64,000 bases of DNA from Microbispora rosea (GTDB lineage: Bacteria > Actinomycetota > Actinomycetes > Streptosporangiales > Streptosporangiaceae): NCBI RefSeq assembly GCF_900156315.1, contig NZ_FTNI01000007.1, forward strand, positions 75,839 through 139,838. Direction: 5' to 3'. The notes under the pieces are model-generated. The model was not told where the DNA came from. It searched no databases and saw nothing but the letters and a program-made list of their open reading frames with translations. Shown here piece after piece: positions 7,417 through 16,787 of the stretch. Numbering within the stretch: the first letter of the stretch is position 1; the number at the start of each line of letters is the position of its first letter. The translations under genes were made by a program, and so were the position numbers.

Positions 7417-9375
7417 TCACCGGTAGTAGTCGGGATAGTCGCTCTCCGGGTTGCGGTGGTTGCCCCGCCGCCGCCCGCCCGCCGAGGTGGAGGTGTCGTC
7501 GTAGACCTCGTCGTAGGAGGGCCAGCTTCCGCCGGCCTCCTGCTCGGGCCACGACGGCTGGGCGCCGCCGTATCCCTGCTGTTGCTGCCGGTCGTAGCCG
7601 TACTGGCTCTGCCCCGACGGGGCGTCGTAGCCCGCCGACTCGTACGGCGAGGCGGTTCCGGCGGCCGAGCCGGTCACCGTGTCGGAGGCGTCGATCGTCG
7701 CCCAGCCCGTGCTCACCTCGTACGACGGGGTGGCGGGTGCGGCGGGCGGCGGCTGCGCGGCGGCCGGGTAACCGCTCTCCGACGCCGGGTAGGCGGACGA
7801 GTAGCCGTCGTAGGAAGGGGTCTGGTAGGTCTCCGCGTTCGGCCAGGACGACGCGCCGCGCGGCGGCTCCGGATCGTCGAGCACGTCGCGGGCGGCGTTC
7901 GGCCAGGAGGAGGAGCCCGTCGTGGGGGCGGAGGCGGCGGGGACCGGCGGGTAGGTGCCCGCGACCGGCCAGCCGGGTTCGGCCGCGCCGCCGGCGTCGG
8001 GACCGGTCACCGCCGCGCCGGGGCCCGGCAGACCGGCGCCCGCCGGGTTGGGCGGGTACGACGGCGAGGCCTCGGCCGCGCGGAACGGGCCCGTCGCTTC
8101 GCGGGCCGGATCGTAGGCGTCGGATCGGGGCGTCTCGTAGCTCGCCGCCCACGCGTCGAAGGAACCGCCGGTCGAGCGGGGAGCGGGGTCGGCGAGGGCG
8201 TCGGCCGACACGGCTTCGAACGCGCCGCTGGTGCGGGCCGGATCGTACGAGCCGGTGGCGAAGGGCCCGGTGGCCGGGTTGGGGGAGGACGCCGCCGTGT
8301 CGTAGCCGCCCGCGGCGTGGACGTCGGGGGAGCCCGCGCCGCCCTGCGCGGCGAACGGCCCGGTGCCCGCGGGCGTGTCGTAGGCGGGAGCCCCGAACGG
8401 GCCGGTGCTCGTCGCGATCCCCAGCGGGTCGGCGGCCGGCTGCGTCCCGTACGAGCCGGCGCTCGGTGACGACGGGAACGAGCCCGTGGTGCGGCGGCTG
8501 TCGTAGGAGCCGCCGGCCTGACCGGTCTCGCCGGCAGCGGCCGCGGCGGCGGCGCGCCGGGTCGCGGCCCGCGACGACCGGCCGGACCTGCTCGGCCTGC
8601 GGCTGGACGCGCCCGGCGTGCCCGCCTGGGTCCCGGCGCCCGCGAGGGGATCGCTCGCCGCGGGGGAGTCGAACGGGCCGGTCGTGCGGCTCGCGTCGAA
8701 CGGGCCGGTCGAGGGGGAGCCGGCCGGAGCGGCGGAGGCGTCGAGCAGGTCGGGCGTCGGGGCGGAGAAGGTGACGGTCTTCTGGTCGGCGAGAGCCGAG
8801 GCGGGGACGGGGGCGGACGGAAGCACGGGCTCCTCGGCGCCGGCGCGCCGGGGGCGGCTCGGACGGGCGGGCAGGGGAGCCTGCATGGTCGCCGCGTCGG
8901 GGTCGGTCGCCCGGGGCGCGCCCGGGGTCTCGTCCACCGGCCGGGGAGTGGCCATCTTCGCGGCGATCGTCCCCCCGAAGCCGCCATCGTCGGCACGTAC
9001 GCGCGACCAGTAGTCGTCGTCGTAGTCGTCGGCCTCGCCCCACTCGTCCACGCCGCGCTTGCCGCGGGCGGCGGCGGGCTGTTTGCCGCCGCGCTGGGCG
9101 GGGCGCGCCGCCTGCCGCCCACCGGGGCGGGGGGCGGGGCGCGGTGCGGGCCGCTGCTTCTCCGGCTCCTCGAAGGCGTCGAACCCCTTGGGGAAGCTCT
9201 CGAAGAATGTCTCCTCGGCGGGCCGCCGGGGCTTGGGGCCCTTGTTCTCGGCCATCGCCTTGATGCGCTCGGCGGAGAGAGCGCTCTCCCTGCGGTTCAT
9301 CGACCGCATGCCCAGCGCCACGACCAGCAGCACGAGAAGCACGACGGCGACAAGACCCACAATGACCGCAGTCAT
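7417..9375 (-). CDS. Single-pass membrane protein with very long disordered tail and TGPF repeats
   Basis: I do not recognise a family. The 652-residue protein starts with one transmembrane helix (residues 3-22) followed by positive residues, so the rest should be cytoplasmic. A short conserved-looking segment comes next (AERIKAMAENKGPKPRRPAE, FFESFPKGFDAFEEP), then an acidic DDYDDDYWSR patch. About 500 residues rich in Ala, Pro, Gly, Ser and Tyr follow, containing six TGPF tetrapeptides and degenerate forms (TGSF, SGAF, GGSF). The C-terminus is tyrosine-rich and ends PDYYR. The ATG is preceded by GAGGGTGG. A scaffold or phospho-regulated hub role is possible but unproven. Confidence 0.7.
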   Translation of the reverse strand: MTAVIVGLVAVVLLVLLVVALGMRSMNRRESALSAERIKAMAENKGPKPRRPAEETFFESFPKGFDAFEEPEKQRPAPRPAPRPGGRQAARPAQRGGKQPAAARGKRGVDEWGEADDYDDDYWSRVRADDGGFGGTIAAKMATPRPVDETPGAPRATDPDAATMQAPLPARPSRPRRAGAEEPVLPSAPVPASALADQKTVTFSAPTPDLLDASAAPAGSPSTGPFDASRTTGPFDSPAASDPLAGAGTQAGTPGASSRRPSRSGRSSRAATRRAAAAAAAGETGQAGGSYDSRRTTGSFPSSPSAGSYGTQPAADPLGIATSTGPFGAPAYDTPAGTGPFAAQGGAGSPDVHAAGGYDTAASSPNPATGPFATGSYDPARTSGAFEAVSADALADPAPRSTGGSFDAWAASYETPRSDAYDPAREATGPFRAAEASPSYPPNPAGAGLPGPGAAVTGPDAGGAAEPGWPVAGTYPPVPAASAPTTGSSSWPNAARDVLDDPEPPRGASSWPNAETYQTPSYDGYSSAYPASESGYPAAAQPPPAAPATPSYEVSTGWATIDASDTVTGSAAGTASPYESAGYDAPSGQSQYGYDRQQQQGYGGAQPSWPEQEAGGSWPSYDEVYDDTSTSAGGRRRGNHRNPESDYPDYYR

Positions 9376-9558
9376 AGCACCACCCTCAAGGCCATGGCCT
9401 TTCTGCGGCGCCGGTGAGATCGCGCGGCCATCGACGCGACCTGCCCCCTCTGGTCACCTGCGCTCAGCAATTGGATCCGATTCTGCTCGACCACAATGAC
9501 CGTTGTCACACCCTAGGTGAAGATTGGTGTAGCACGACTACCTCCGGTGCTCAGCATG
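9376..9558 (-). promoter_or_regulatory. Intergenic region upstream of the TGPF-repeat gene
   Basis: The 183 bases hold the presumed promoter of the TGPF-repeat gene. AT content is locally higher (around 9470-9545) than in the flanking genes, but I could not pin a convincing -35/-10 pair. Confidence 0.3.
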
Positions 9559-10104
9559 TCACTCGATCGTGTTCGCCGTGAGGCGCCCGCGGGCGATGGT
9601 GTGACTCGCGATGCCCTCCAAGGTCTCCGCGAGGTCGGCGCCCTGCTTCAGGTCGAGCTTCGCGTTAAGCGCGTAGACAGTGAAACGGTAGCTGCCGTCG
9701 GCCTGGCATGGGGGCGCATAGCCCACCTTCCCGTTCGAGGTGGTGCCCTGCCGGGCGCCTCGGGGGACGTCGTTCATGCCCAGCTCGGTCGTCGCGGGGT
9801 CGATGTCGAACACCACCCAGTGCACCTCCGGGCCGCTGTGGGGACTGCTGTCGTCGACCACGAGGGCCACCGACTTGGCGCCCGACGTGCCCGACCACCG
9901 GAGAGGCGGGTTGCCCTGCCCCCCCTTGCAGGAGTAGTCGTCCGGCAGGGGTGCGCCGTCACGGAACTGCGGGCTCGACACGTTGATGACGTCGAGGTTC
10001 CTCGGCGATCCCCCGCCCAGGATTCCGCAGCCCGACGCGGCCAGCGTGAGTGCCGTCACCGTGACGGCGGCTCGCACGACCGCTGATTTTCTCGGCGACC
10101 CCAT
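9559..10104 (-). CDS. YbhB/YbcL family Raf-kinase-inhibitor-like (PEBP) lipoprotein
   Basis: With the ATG at 10104 the product is 181 residues with a lipoprotein signal (hydrophobic stretch, then the LAASGC lipobox), so it should be anchored outside the membrane. The mature part carries PEBP landmarks: SPQFRDGAPLPDDYSC, GNPPLRWSG, VDDSSPHSGPEVHWVVFDI (the Asp and His of the anion-binding pocket), YAPPCQADGSYRF and the final ARGRLTANT. PEBP proteins bind phospholipid or phosphate-like anions, and bacterial roles remain vague. Longer upstream starts give an arginine-rich, non-conserved extension and were rejected. Confidence 0.85.
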   Translation of the reverse strand: MGSPRKSAVVRAAVTVTALTLAASGCGILGGGSPRNLDVINVSSPQFRDGAPLPDDYSCKGGQGNPPLRWSGTSGAKSVALVVDDSSPHSGPEVHWVVFDIDPATTELGMNDVPRGARQGTTSNGKVGYAPPCQADGSYRFTVYALNAKLDLKQGADLAETLEGIASHTIARGRLTANTIE

Positions 10105-10309
10105 GCCCGATGATGCTACGCGGATTGGACAGGTGCCCCGACCGGATCGCGGTGATCCGTACCGATGACCGGGCCGGTGCGAGCCGTTGACCTCCGTGTT
10201 CTCCCGAATCGATCCGTACGTGCGGAGGACCGGAAAGTGGGGGTGTGAGACCCCGTGTGCCCTTATCCGCCACAATCGAGGCATGCAGGGGGACACACCG
10301 GGAGCGGGC

Positions 10310-13300
10310 ATGAGCTTCGGCGTTCTGGGCCCCCTCGACGTACGGCGCGACGGGCGGCCGATCGAGGTCGGCGGGCAGCGGCTGCGCGCCCTGCTGACGC
10401 TCCTGCTGCTGGACGCGGGCCGCACCGTCTCCGTCGACGCGCTCGTGGCGGGGGTGTGGGACGAACGCCCGCCGAGCGGTGTGGGAAACGCCCTGCAGGC
10501 GCTGGTGTCCCGGCTGCGGGCCGCGGCCGGCCGCGGCCTGGTGGTCGGCGGGCCGTCCGGCTACCGCCTGGCCGTCGCCCCCGACCAGGTGGACGTCCAC
10601 CTGTTCGCCCGCCTGGCGAGCGAGGGCGCCGCGGCGCTGGCCGCGGGCGAGCCGGGCCGCGCCGCCGGCGTGCTGCGTGAGGCGCTCGGCCTGTGGCGCG
10701 GCGCTCCGCTGACCGACCTGCCGAACGCCGAGGTCGAGGTCGCCCGGCTGGAGGGCCTCAGGACCGCGGCCACGGAGGACAGGATCGAGGCGGAGCTGGC
10801 GCTGGGCCGGCACACCGGCCTGATCCCGGAGCTGCGACTGCTCGTCACCGCCCATCCGCTCAGGGAGCGGCCGCACGGGCAGCTCATGCGCGCTCTCTAC
10901 GGGGCGGGCCGCCGGGTCGAGGCGCTCGCCGCCTACGAGGAGGCCCGGTCGCTGTTCGCCGACCGGCTCGGGGCCGACCCCTCGCCCGCGCTGGCCGAGC
11001 TCCACCTCGCGATGCTGAGGGGCGAGCCCTGCGGGCGGGCAGCCCCGCCGCCGGATGTCACGCCCACGAGGCCTGCCCGCGTGAAGCAGGGGCTCGCTCG
11101 GGCGGACCAGGGGTTCGCCGGAGTGGAGCGGGGGTTCGCCGGGGTGGAGCAGGAGCAGGCGCCGCCGCGCGCTGTGCGCCGGGGCAACCTGAGGGCCCGG
11201 CTGACCAGCTTCGTCGGCCGGGACGACGACGTCGTCAGGATCGGCGCGCTCCTCGCCGCCGACCGCCTGGTCACGCTGCTCGGCCCGGGCGGTGCGGGCA
11301 AGACGAGGCTGGCGGTGGAGTCGGCCGAGGCGATCGCCGCGCGGGTGCCCGGCGGCGTGTGGCTGGTCGAGCTCGCATCCGTCGAGGACGGGGCGGAGGT
11401 GGTGCAGGCCGCCCTGACGGCGCTCGGCCTGCGCGACGCCGGCCTGGTTCCGGTGCGCGCGGCGCCGGCCATGCCGGGCGGGGAGTCCGGCCCGATGGCC
11501 CGGCTCGTCGCCGCGCTGGCGGCGCGCGACACGCTGATCGTGCTGGACAACTGCGAGCACGTGGTCGAGCCGGCCGCCGTGCTCGCCGACCGGCTCCTCG
11601 CCGAGTGCCCCGGCCTGCGCATCCTCGCCACCAGCAGGGAGCCCCTCGGCATCACCGGCGAGAGGCTGTGGCCGGTCGGGCCGCTCGGCGCCGATCACGC
11701 CGTGCGGCTGTTCGCCGAGCGTGCGGCCGCCGTACGGCCCGGCTACGTGGTGGACGGCGAACGCGACGCCGTCGAGCGCGTCTGCCGCGAGCTCGACGGC
11801 ATGCCGCTCGCCATCGAACTGGCCGCCGCCCGGCTCCGCACGCTGTCGGCCGCGCAGATCGCCGAGCGGCTCGGCGACCGGTTCCGGCTGCTCACCGGCG
11901 GAAGCCGTACGGCGATGCCCCGCCACCGGACGCTCCGCGCGGTCGTGGAGTGGAGCTGGGACCTGCTCGACGCCCGCGAGCGCGCGCTCGCGGCGCGGCT
12001 GGCGGTGTTCGCGGGCGGGGCCACGCTGGAGGCCGCCGAGCAGGTCGGCGAGGGCGACGTCGAGCTGCTCGGCAGGCTGGTGGACAAGTCGCTGGTGGTG
12101 TTCGACGGCGGCCGCTACCGCATGCTGGAGACGATCAAGGCGTACGCCGCGGAGCGCCTGGCCGAGTCGGGCGACGAGCGGCCGGTGCGGCGCGCCCACG
12201 CCGAGTTCTTCGCCCGCCTCGCCGAGACCGCCGAGCCGCACCTGCGCGGGGCGGAGCAGATCGAGTGGCTGGCCCGGCTGTCGGCGGAGCACGACAACCT
12301 GTCGGCCGCCCTCAGATGGGCCTGCGAGGAGGCCGAGGCGGACCTCGCGCTGCGCCTGGTCGGCGGACTCGGGTGGTATTGGTGGCTGTCCGGCCACCGG
12401 CTGGAGGGCGCGCAGCGGTCGGCGGAGGCGCTGGGCCTGGCGGGTGACGACGCGAACCCCGAGCGGCTGGCGCTGGCCCACGCGGTGCACGGCATGACGA
12501 GCGCGGGCGGAGAGGGGAACCTGGGGCGGGCCGGGCGGAGCCTGGCGGCCACGGTCCGCTACGCGCGCGATATCCGGGACGCCGCCCGGCATCCCCTCGT
12601 GGCGATCGCGACGCCGATCATGTCGATGTTCTCCGGACGCCAGAAGGAGGCGGAGTCCCAGCTGGAGCCGCTGCTCGGACATCCGGACGGCTGGGTGGCC
12701 GCCTCCGCCCGCGTCTTCCGCGCCCGGCTGTGCTTCAACGCGGGCCGTTCGGAGGAGGGCGAGGCCGACCTGGTGCTCGCGCTCGACGGGTTCAGGACGG
12801 TCGGAGACCGGTGGGGGGTGGGGAACTGCCTCAGCGTCCTCGCGGAGACGAACGCGATGCGCGGCGACCTCCGGAAGGCCGTGCCCCTGATGAAGGAGGC
12901 GATCGCGCTCCTGGAGGAGGTCGGGGCCGTCGAGGAGACGCCGTTCCTGCGGACCCGCCTGGCCGTCGCGCTGAGCGGGGCGGGCGACCGGGAGGCCGCC
13001 GAGGAGGCGCTGCGGGAGACCGAGCGGCTCTGCGGCGCCACCGGTGACCCCATCGGGATGGCCGGGGTGCGGCACGTGCGAGGTGACTTCGCCAGGGCCG
13101 ACGGCGACCTCGAGACGGCGCGGCGCCACTACGACGAGGCCGTCCGGCTGCTGAAGCCCACGCCGGTCATCCCGCAGTTCGCGGCGACGCTGACGACCTC
13201 GCGCGGCCTGCTGGCCGAGCGGGAGGGAGACCCCGCGGCGGCACGCGTCCTGCACGACAGGGCGCTGGCCGTCGCGGTGGAGTCCGACGACGCTCCGGTG

Positions 13301-13546
13301 ATCGGGCACGCGCTCGTCGGGCACGCTGCGCTCGCCGTCCATGTCGGCGACCACGCGCGGGCCGCCGTCATCCTCGGCGGGGCGGAGGCCGTCCGCGGGT
13401 TCGTCCACGACCTGAGCGTCGACCACCGGAGGGTGGCCGACGCCGCGCGGGCCGCGCTCGGGTCCGGAGAGTTCTCCCGCTGCCGCGAGCGCGGGCGCGC
13501 CATGAGCCGGGACGAGGTGCTGTCCTTCGCGTCGGCGGCGCCCTGA
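10310..13546 (+). CDS. AfsR/SARP-type transcriptional regulator: winged helix, BTAD, NB-ARC ATPase, TPR
   Basis: The 1,078-residue protein combines an OmpR-like DNA-binding domain (about 1-95), a bacterial transcriptional activation domain (about 100-240), and an NTPase module with Walker A GPGGAGKTR near residue 324 and Walker B LIVLDNCEHV. A winged-helix region follows (RLWPVGPL, DGMPLAIELAAARL), then tetratricopeptide-like helices to the end. I chose the ATG at 10310, which follows GGGAG by five to six bases. Two upstream in-frame starts give unconserved extensions. Members of this architecture activate secondary-metabolite clusters or global programmes. No biosynthetic cluster lies immediately beside it, so its targets are unknown. 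Heptad-like duplications occur in the linker between BTAD and ATPase. Confidence 0.9.
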   Translation: MSFGVLGPLDVRRDGRPIEVGGQRLRALLTLLLLDAGRTVSVDALVAGVWDERPPSGVGNALQALVSRLRAAAGRGLVVGGPSGYRLAVAPDQVDVHLFARLASEGAAALAAGEPGRAAGVLREALGLWRGAPLTDLPNAEVEVARLEGLRTAATEDRIEAELALGRHTGLIPELRLLVTAHPLRERPHGQLMRALYGAGRRVEALAAYEEARSLFADRLGADPSPALAELHLAMLRGEPCGRAAPPPDVTPTRPARVKQGLARADQGFAGVERGFAGVEQEQAPPRAVRRGNLRARLTSFVGRDDDVVRIGALLAADRLVTLLGPGGAGKTRLAVESAEAIAARVPGGVWLVELASVEDGAEVVQAALTALGLRDAGLVPVRAAPAMPGGESGPMARLVAALAARDTLIVLDNCEHVVEPAAVLADRLLAECPGLRILATSREPLGITGERLWPVGPLGADHAVRLFAERAAAVRPGYVVDGERDAVERVCRELDGMPLAIELAAARLRTLSAAQIAERLGDRFRLLTGGSRTAMPRHRTLRAVVEWSWDLLDARERALAARLAVFAGGATLEAAEQVGEGDVELLGRLVDKSLVVFDGGRYRMLETIKAYAAERLAESGDERPVRRAHAEFFARLAETAEPHLRGAEQIEWLARLSAEHDNLSAALRWACEEAEADLALRLVGGLGWYWWLSGHRLEGAQRSAEALGLAGDDANPERLALAHAVHGMTSAGGEGNLGRAGRSLAATVRYARDIRDAARHPLVAIATPIMSMFSGRQKEAESQLEPLLGHPDGWVAASARVFRARLCFNAGRSEEGEADLVLALDGFRTVGDRWGVGNCLSVLAETNAMRGDLRKAVPLMKEAIALLEEVGAVEETPFLRTRLAVALSGAGDREAAEEALRETERLCGATGDPIGMAGVRHVRGDFARADGDLETARRHYDEAVRLLKPTPVIPQFAATLTTSRGLLAEREGDPAAARVLHDRALAVAVESDDAPVIGHALVGHAALAVHVGDHARAAVILGGAEAVRGFVHDLSVDHRRVADAARAALGSGEFSRCRERGRAMSRDEVLSFASAAP
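11089..11151 (+). repeat. 21-bp in-frame repeats in the SARP linker
   Basis: Two near-identical 21-base units at 11110-11130 and 11131-11151, preceded by one degenerate unit, encode three seven-residue repeats of the form GxAxxxQ/R. They lie between the BTAD and NB-ARC domains and probably lengthen a flexible hinge. Confidence 0.75.
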
Positions 13547-13567
13547 GCCGCCCCGGGCGCCGTGCTG

Positions 13568-14380
13568 TCAGGCGCGGTTGCGGAAGGCGCGGACGGCGAG
13601 CGGGGCGAAGACGACGACGATGCCCGCGGCCCACAGCAGGGAGACTGTGGCGTCCGACGCGACAGGCCCGCCGCCCAGCAGTCCGCGGACCGCGTCCGCC
13701 AGGTGGCTGACCGGGTTGACCTCCACCCATGTCCGCAGCCAGGGCGGCATGGTGTCGGTGGCGACAAAGGCGTTGCTGGTGAAGGTGATCGGCATCATCA
13801 GCGAGAACATCAGGATCTGCACTTTCTCCATGCTCGCCGCCGTGACCCCGACCAGCACCGCCATCCACGACATCGCGAGCGCGAACGCCAGCAGCAGCGC
13901 GAGCGCGCCGAGTACCCCGGCGATCCCCATGTGCACGCGGAACCCGAGCACCAGGCCCAATCCGAGGAACAGGGCGAACGCCCACACCTGCTTCAGTGTG
14001 TCGGCGACGATGCGCCCGGCCAGCGGGGCGGAGCGGGAGATCGGCAGGCTGCGCAGCCGGTCGAACACGCCCCTCGTGATGTCGATGTTCAACCCGACGG
14101 CCGTGGTCATGCTCGCGAACAGCATGTTCTGCACGACCAGGCCGGGCAGCGCGAACTGCAGGTAGTCGCCCGTGGATCCCGCGATCGCGCCGCCGAAAAC
14201 GTAGGTGAACAGCAGCAGGAACATGATCGGCTGCACGCTGAGGTCGACCAGTTCCATCGGGTTGTGCTTGATCTGCACCAGGCTCCGCCAGGCGAGCGTC
14301 ATCGTGTGGCGCAGGGCCGCCCCCGCGCCCGGCCGGGAGGACGCCGCGACCGCGGGCGCGGTGCCGGTGATCGTGCTCAT
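13568..14380 (-). CDS. ABC-2 type exporter permease (DrrB-like)
   Basis: The 270-residue protein has six hydrophobic segments and typical ABC-2 permease features. These include an N-terminal cytoplasmic TLAWRSLVQIKHNPMEL amphipathic stretch, the PIMFLLLFTYVFGGAI helix, FDRLRSLPISR after the third helix, and a late NPVSHLADAVRGLL motif. AGGAGAG lies four bases before the ATG at 14380. It follows the ATPase gene by 46 bases. Pairs like this export hydrophobic drugs such as daunorubicin and often give self-resistance, but the substrate here is unknown. Confidence 0.88.
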   Translation of the reverse strand: MSTITGTAPAVAASSRPGAGAALRHTMTLAWRSLVQIKHNPMELVDLSVQPIMFLLLFTYVFGGAIAGSTGDYLQFALPGLVVQNMLFASMTTAVGLNIDITRGVFDRLRSLPISRSAPLAGRIVADTLKQVWAFALFLGLGLVLGFRVHMGIAGVLGALALLLAFALAMSWMAVLVGVTAASMEKVQILMFSLMMPITFTSNAFVATDTMPPWLRTWVEVNPVSHLADAVRGLLGGGPVASDATVSLLWAAGIVVVFAPLAVRAFRNRA

Positions 14381-14426
14381 CTTCTCTCCTCGTCGCTTCG
14401 TGCGTCCTGCGGCTTCCGTCGCGGTC

Positions 14427-15389
14427 TCACGCCGCGGCCTCGGCGTCTTGTTCCTCGTCCTTGGCACGGTGGCCGGTCAGCGCGAGGAACACCTCGTTGA
14501 GGCTCGCCCGGCGCAGCGACAGCTCCGCCGCGACCACGCCGAGGTCGTCGAGGCGCCGTACGATCGCGGAGACGGCCGCGAACTCGCGCATCGGGGCCGT
14601 GACCTGGCCATGGGAGACCTCCGGCGTGACGTCGAGCACGTCGGCCACCACGCGGCGGACGAGATCGAGGTGGGCGGCCTCGCTGGGCCGCAGCTCCAGG
14701 ACCTGGCCCCCGGTCGCCGCCTTCAGGGCGTCGGGTGTGCCGCTCGCGATCACCTTTCCGTGGTCGAACACCACGATGTCGTCCGCGAGCTGGTCGGCCT
14801 CCTCCAGGTACTGCGTGGTGAGCAGGACGGTCACGCCCTCGTCCTGCAGACCGCGGACGACGCCCCACAGGTCGGTGCGGCTGCGCGGATCGAGGCCGAT
14901 CGTCGGCTCGTCCAGGAACAGCACCTGGGGGCGGCCCACCAGGCTCGCGGCGAGGTCGAGCCGGCGGCGCAAGCCGCCCGAGTAGGTCTTGGCCGCCCGC
15001 CCGCCCACGTCGGAGAGCGCGAAGCGGTCGAGCAGGCCGTCGGCCCGGCGCCGTGCCTCCGCCCTCGTCAGGCCCAGCAGGCGGCCGATCATCACGAGGT
15101 TCTCGACCCCGGTGAGTGCCTCGTCGACGGCCGCGTACTGCCCGGTCAGCCCGATGAGCGAACGCACCTGGTGCGCCTGCCGGACCACGTCGAACCCCGC
15201 CACGTGCGCCCCGCCCTCGTCCGGCCGCACGAGCGTCGCGAGGATCCGCACCGCCGTGGTCTTCCCCGCTCCGTTGGGGCCCAGGACGCCCAGGAGGCGG
15301 CCCTGCGGCACCTCCAGGTCCACCCCGTCGAGCGCCCTCGTCTCGCCGTACCGTTTCGCCAGCCCCTCGGCCTGGATCGCATGGCCCAT
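14427..15389 (-). CDS. Daunorubicin-resistance-type ABC transporter ATPase (DrrA-like)
   Basis: The 320-residue ATPase has Walker A (GPNGAGKTT, residues 37-45), the signature YSGGLRRRLDLA (136-147), Walker B (VLFLDEPTIGLD, 156-167) and the DrrA-specific C-terminal region ending in the LNEVFLALTGH motif. The ATG at 15389 is preceded by CGGAGGAG and gives the family-typical MGHAIxAEGLxKRYG start. Longer starts were rejected. It forms an operon with the permease downstream. Confidence 0.92.
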   Translation of the reverse strand: MGHAIQAEGLAKRYGETRALDGVDLEVPQGRLLGVLGPNGAGKTTAVRILATLVRPDEGGAHVAGFDVVRQAHQVRSLIGLTGQYAAVDEALTGVENLVMIGRLLGLTRAEARRRADGLLDRFALSDVGGRAAKTYSGGLRRRLDLAASLVGRPQVLFLDEPTIGLDPRSRTDLWGVVRGLQDEGVTVLLTTQYLEEADQLADDIVVFDHGKVIASGTPDALKAATGGQVLELRPSEAAHLDLVRRVVADVLDVTPEVSHGQVTAPMREFAAVSAIVRRLDDLGVVAAELSLRRASLNEVFLALTGHRAKDEEQDAEAAA

Positions 15390-15432
15390 GGTGTCTCCTC
15401 CGCTCGTGTACACCTCCACCATGCGGAGCGGT

Positions 15433-15480
15433 GCTGACATCTCCCTGAGGGCGGCCGTCAGCAGCTGACATATCGCTGAC
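15433..15480. promoter_or_regulatory. Promoter/operator region of the DrrAB-like operon
   Basis: GTCAGCAGCTGAC at 15457-15469 is a perfect inverted repeat with six-base arms. The hexamer GCTGAC occurs three times within 48 bases (15433, 15464, 15475). The cluster lies 44-90 bases upstream of the ATPase start and is a reasonable site for a repressor encoded elsewhere, since no regulator gene adjoins the operon. Confidence 0.45.
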
Positions 15481-15506
15481 GGCGGCCGGGTGAGACGCGC
15501 GGGGTC

Positions 15507-16787
15507 CTAACGGGTGTGGTGAGCGCGGGTCCACGGGGGGACGGGCACGGGACGGAAGAGGAACACCTGGTCGCTTCGCCCGGTGCACGACTCCTGGGCG
15601 AGCTCGGCGCCGGGGACCACGTCGGGCTCGCCGTACAGCGCTCCGAGGCACAGCCCGCTGTGCAGGGGGCGCAGGGTGAACCCCGCCCCGGCGGGATTCA
15701 GCAGGAAGCGCTGGTGCGCCGCCCCGGTGCAGTTCTCGGGAGCGACCAGCACGCCCGGTTCGCTCAGCGCCTCGTCGACCGTGAGACAGCCGACGCCCTC
15801 CTTGGGATGGTGCCACTGGATCTCGTAGGCGCCGCCGCCGGCCGCCCGCACGTAGGTGTCGGGGACGAGATCCCGGCAGGGACGCTGCACGGCCAGTGGC
15901 CGGTCGGTCCGCCCGTTGCGCTCGCGTCCCTCCCCGACGCACAGGTCGCGGCCGGCGACGTGCGACGGAACGATGTGATACCACCCGTCGCGCGGGGGGC
16001 GCCGGCTTCCGGCCGTCGGGGCCGGGAGGGAGGCGGCGGGTGGGGTGCGGTCGTCTCCGGCCGTCGCGGCGGCCGCGGCGGCGGAGGGAGCCGAGGGCCG
16101 CGCGTCGCCGCCGGCCCAGGAGACGCGCAGCTGCGCCAGGACCGCACCCGTGGCGAGGAGCAGGACCGCGATGCCGGCCCCCGCTATGGCGAAGCGCCGT
16201 AGCGCCCGGTGCCCCGGTCGTACGGCGGTTGCGCCTCGTAAAGCCCGTAGGGCCGGGGCGCCTGGTCCGGCTGGGTCGCCCGGTCCCGCAGGGTCAGGGG
16301 GATCGCCCTGGTCGCGGGGGCCGGTTTGGTCGCCGGGTTCGGCCTGGTTACGGGGACCGGTTTGGTCGCGCCCGTCGAGACCCCCGGGCTCGAAGCGGCC
16401 GGTCTGATCGGGCCGGACGTCCGGGCCGGGCTGCTCCGGCGGTCCGGGCGGGTGGTGCCGGGCCGCGGCGGCGTCGTGAGGATCGGTCACAGGCGCCATG
16501 CCGGCGGCCAGCCGTTTCCGGTACGCCACCCAGCGCGCCGTCTCGGCCTCGCCGAGCCCGCAGGCGCGCACGAAGGCCGCCACGAACTCCTCCCTGGGGA
16601 GGGTCGTGCGCCCGAGCGCCCCCGCGATCGTGCTGCTGGGAAGCACGTCTCCCGACGCCTTCGCGGCGGCCGTGAGCTGCCGGTAGGTCAGGCCGGACCA
16701 CTGGCGGAGACGGCCCAGCGCGGCGACGAATTCGGCTGCGGTGGCGAGACCGTCGGGCTGGGGAGGCGCGCTGAACGGCCCTGACAC
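15507..16787 (-). CDS. HTH-domain membrane protein with extracytoplasmic ricin-type beta-trefoil
   Basis: The 426-residue protein has three zones. An N-terminal helical domain (about 12-95; LRQWSGLTYRQLTAAAKASG, GRTTLPREEFVAAFVRACG) resembles the XRE-like domain common in actinobacterial signalling proteins. A Gly/Pro/Asp/Gln-rich linker with GDQTGPRDQ-like repeats follows. After one transmembrane helix (about 197-216) comes a lectin-like domain containing GKNLC/GLCLG-type motifs (LCVGEGR, CLTVDEA, GLCLGALYGE). Its six cysteines appear in pairs, suggesting disulphides outside the cell. The GTG start is preceded by GGGAGGATC. The layout suggests sensing or binding of extracellular glycans linked to a cytoplasmic DNA- or protein-binding domain. 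The function is not known. Confidence 0.7.
   Translation of the reverse strand: MSGPFSAPPQPDGLATAAEFVAALGRLRQWSGLTYRQLTAAAKASGDVLPSSTIAGALGRTTLPREEFVAAFVRACGLGEAETARWVAYRKRLAAGMAPVTDPHDAAAARHHPPGPPEQPGPDVRPDQTGRFEPGGLDGRDQTGPRNQAEPGDQTGPRDQGDPPDPAGPGDPAGPGAPALRALRGATAVRPGHRALRRFAIAGAGIAVLLLATGAVLAQLRVSWAGGDARPSAPSAAAAAATAGDDRTPPAASLPAPTAGSRRPPRDGWYHIVPSHVAGRDLCVGEGRERNGRTDRPLAVQRPCRDLVPDTYVRAAGGGAYEIQWHHPKEGVGCLTVDEALSEPGVLVAPENCTGAAHQRFLLNPAGAGFTLRPLHSGLCLGALYGEPDVVPGAELAQESCTGRSDQVFLFRPVPVPPWTRAHHTR

Noticed and set aside
9959-13426. Long minus-strand frame opposite the SARP regulator
   Set aside because: Low-complexity shadow; the plus strand encodes a complete SARP/NB-ARC/TPR protein.
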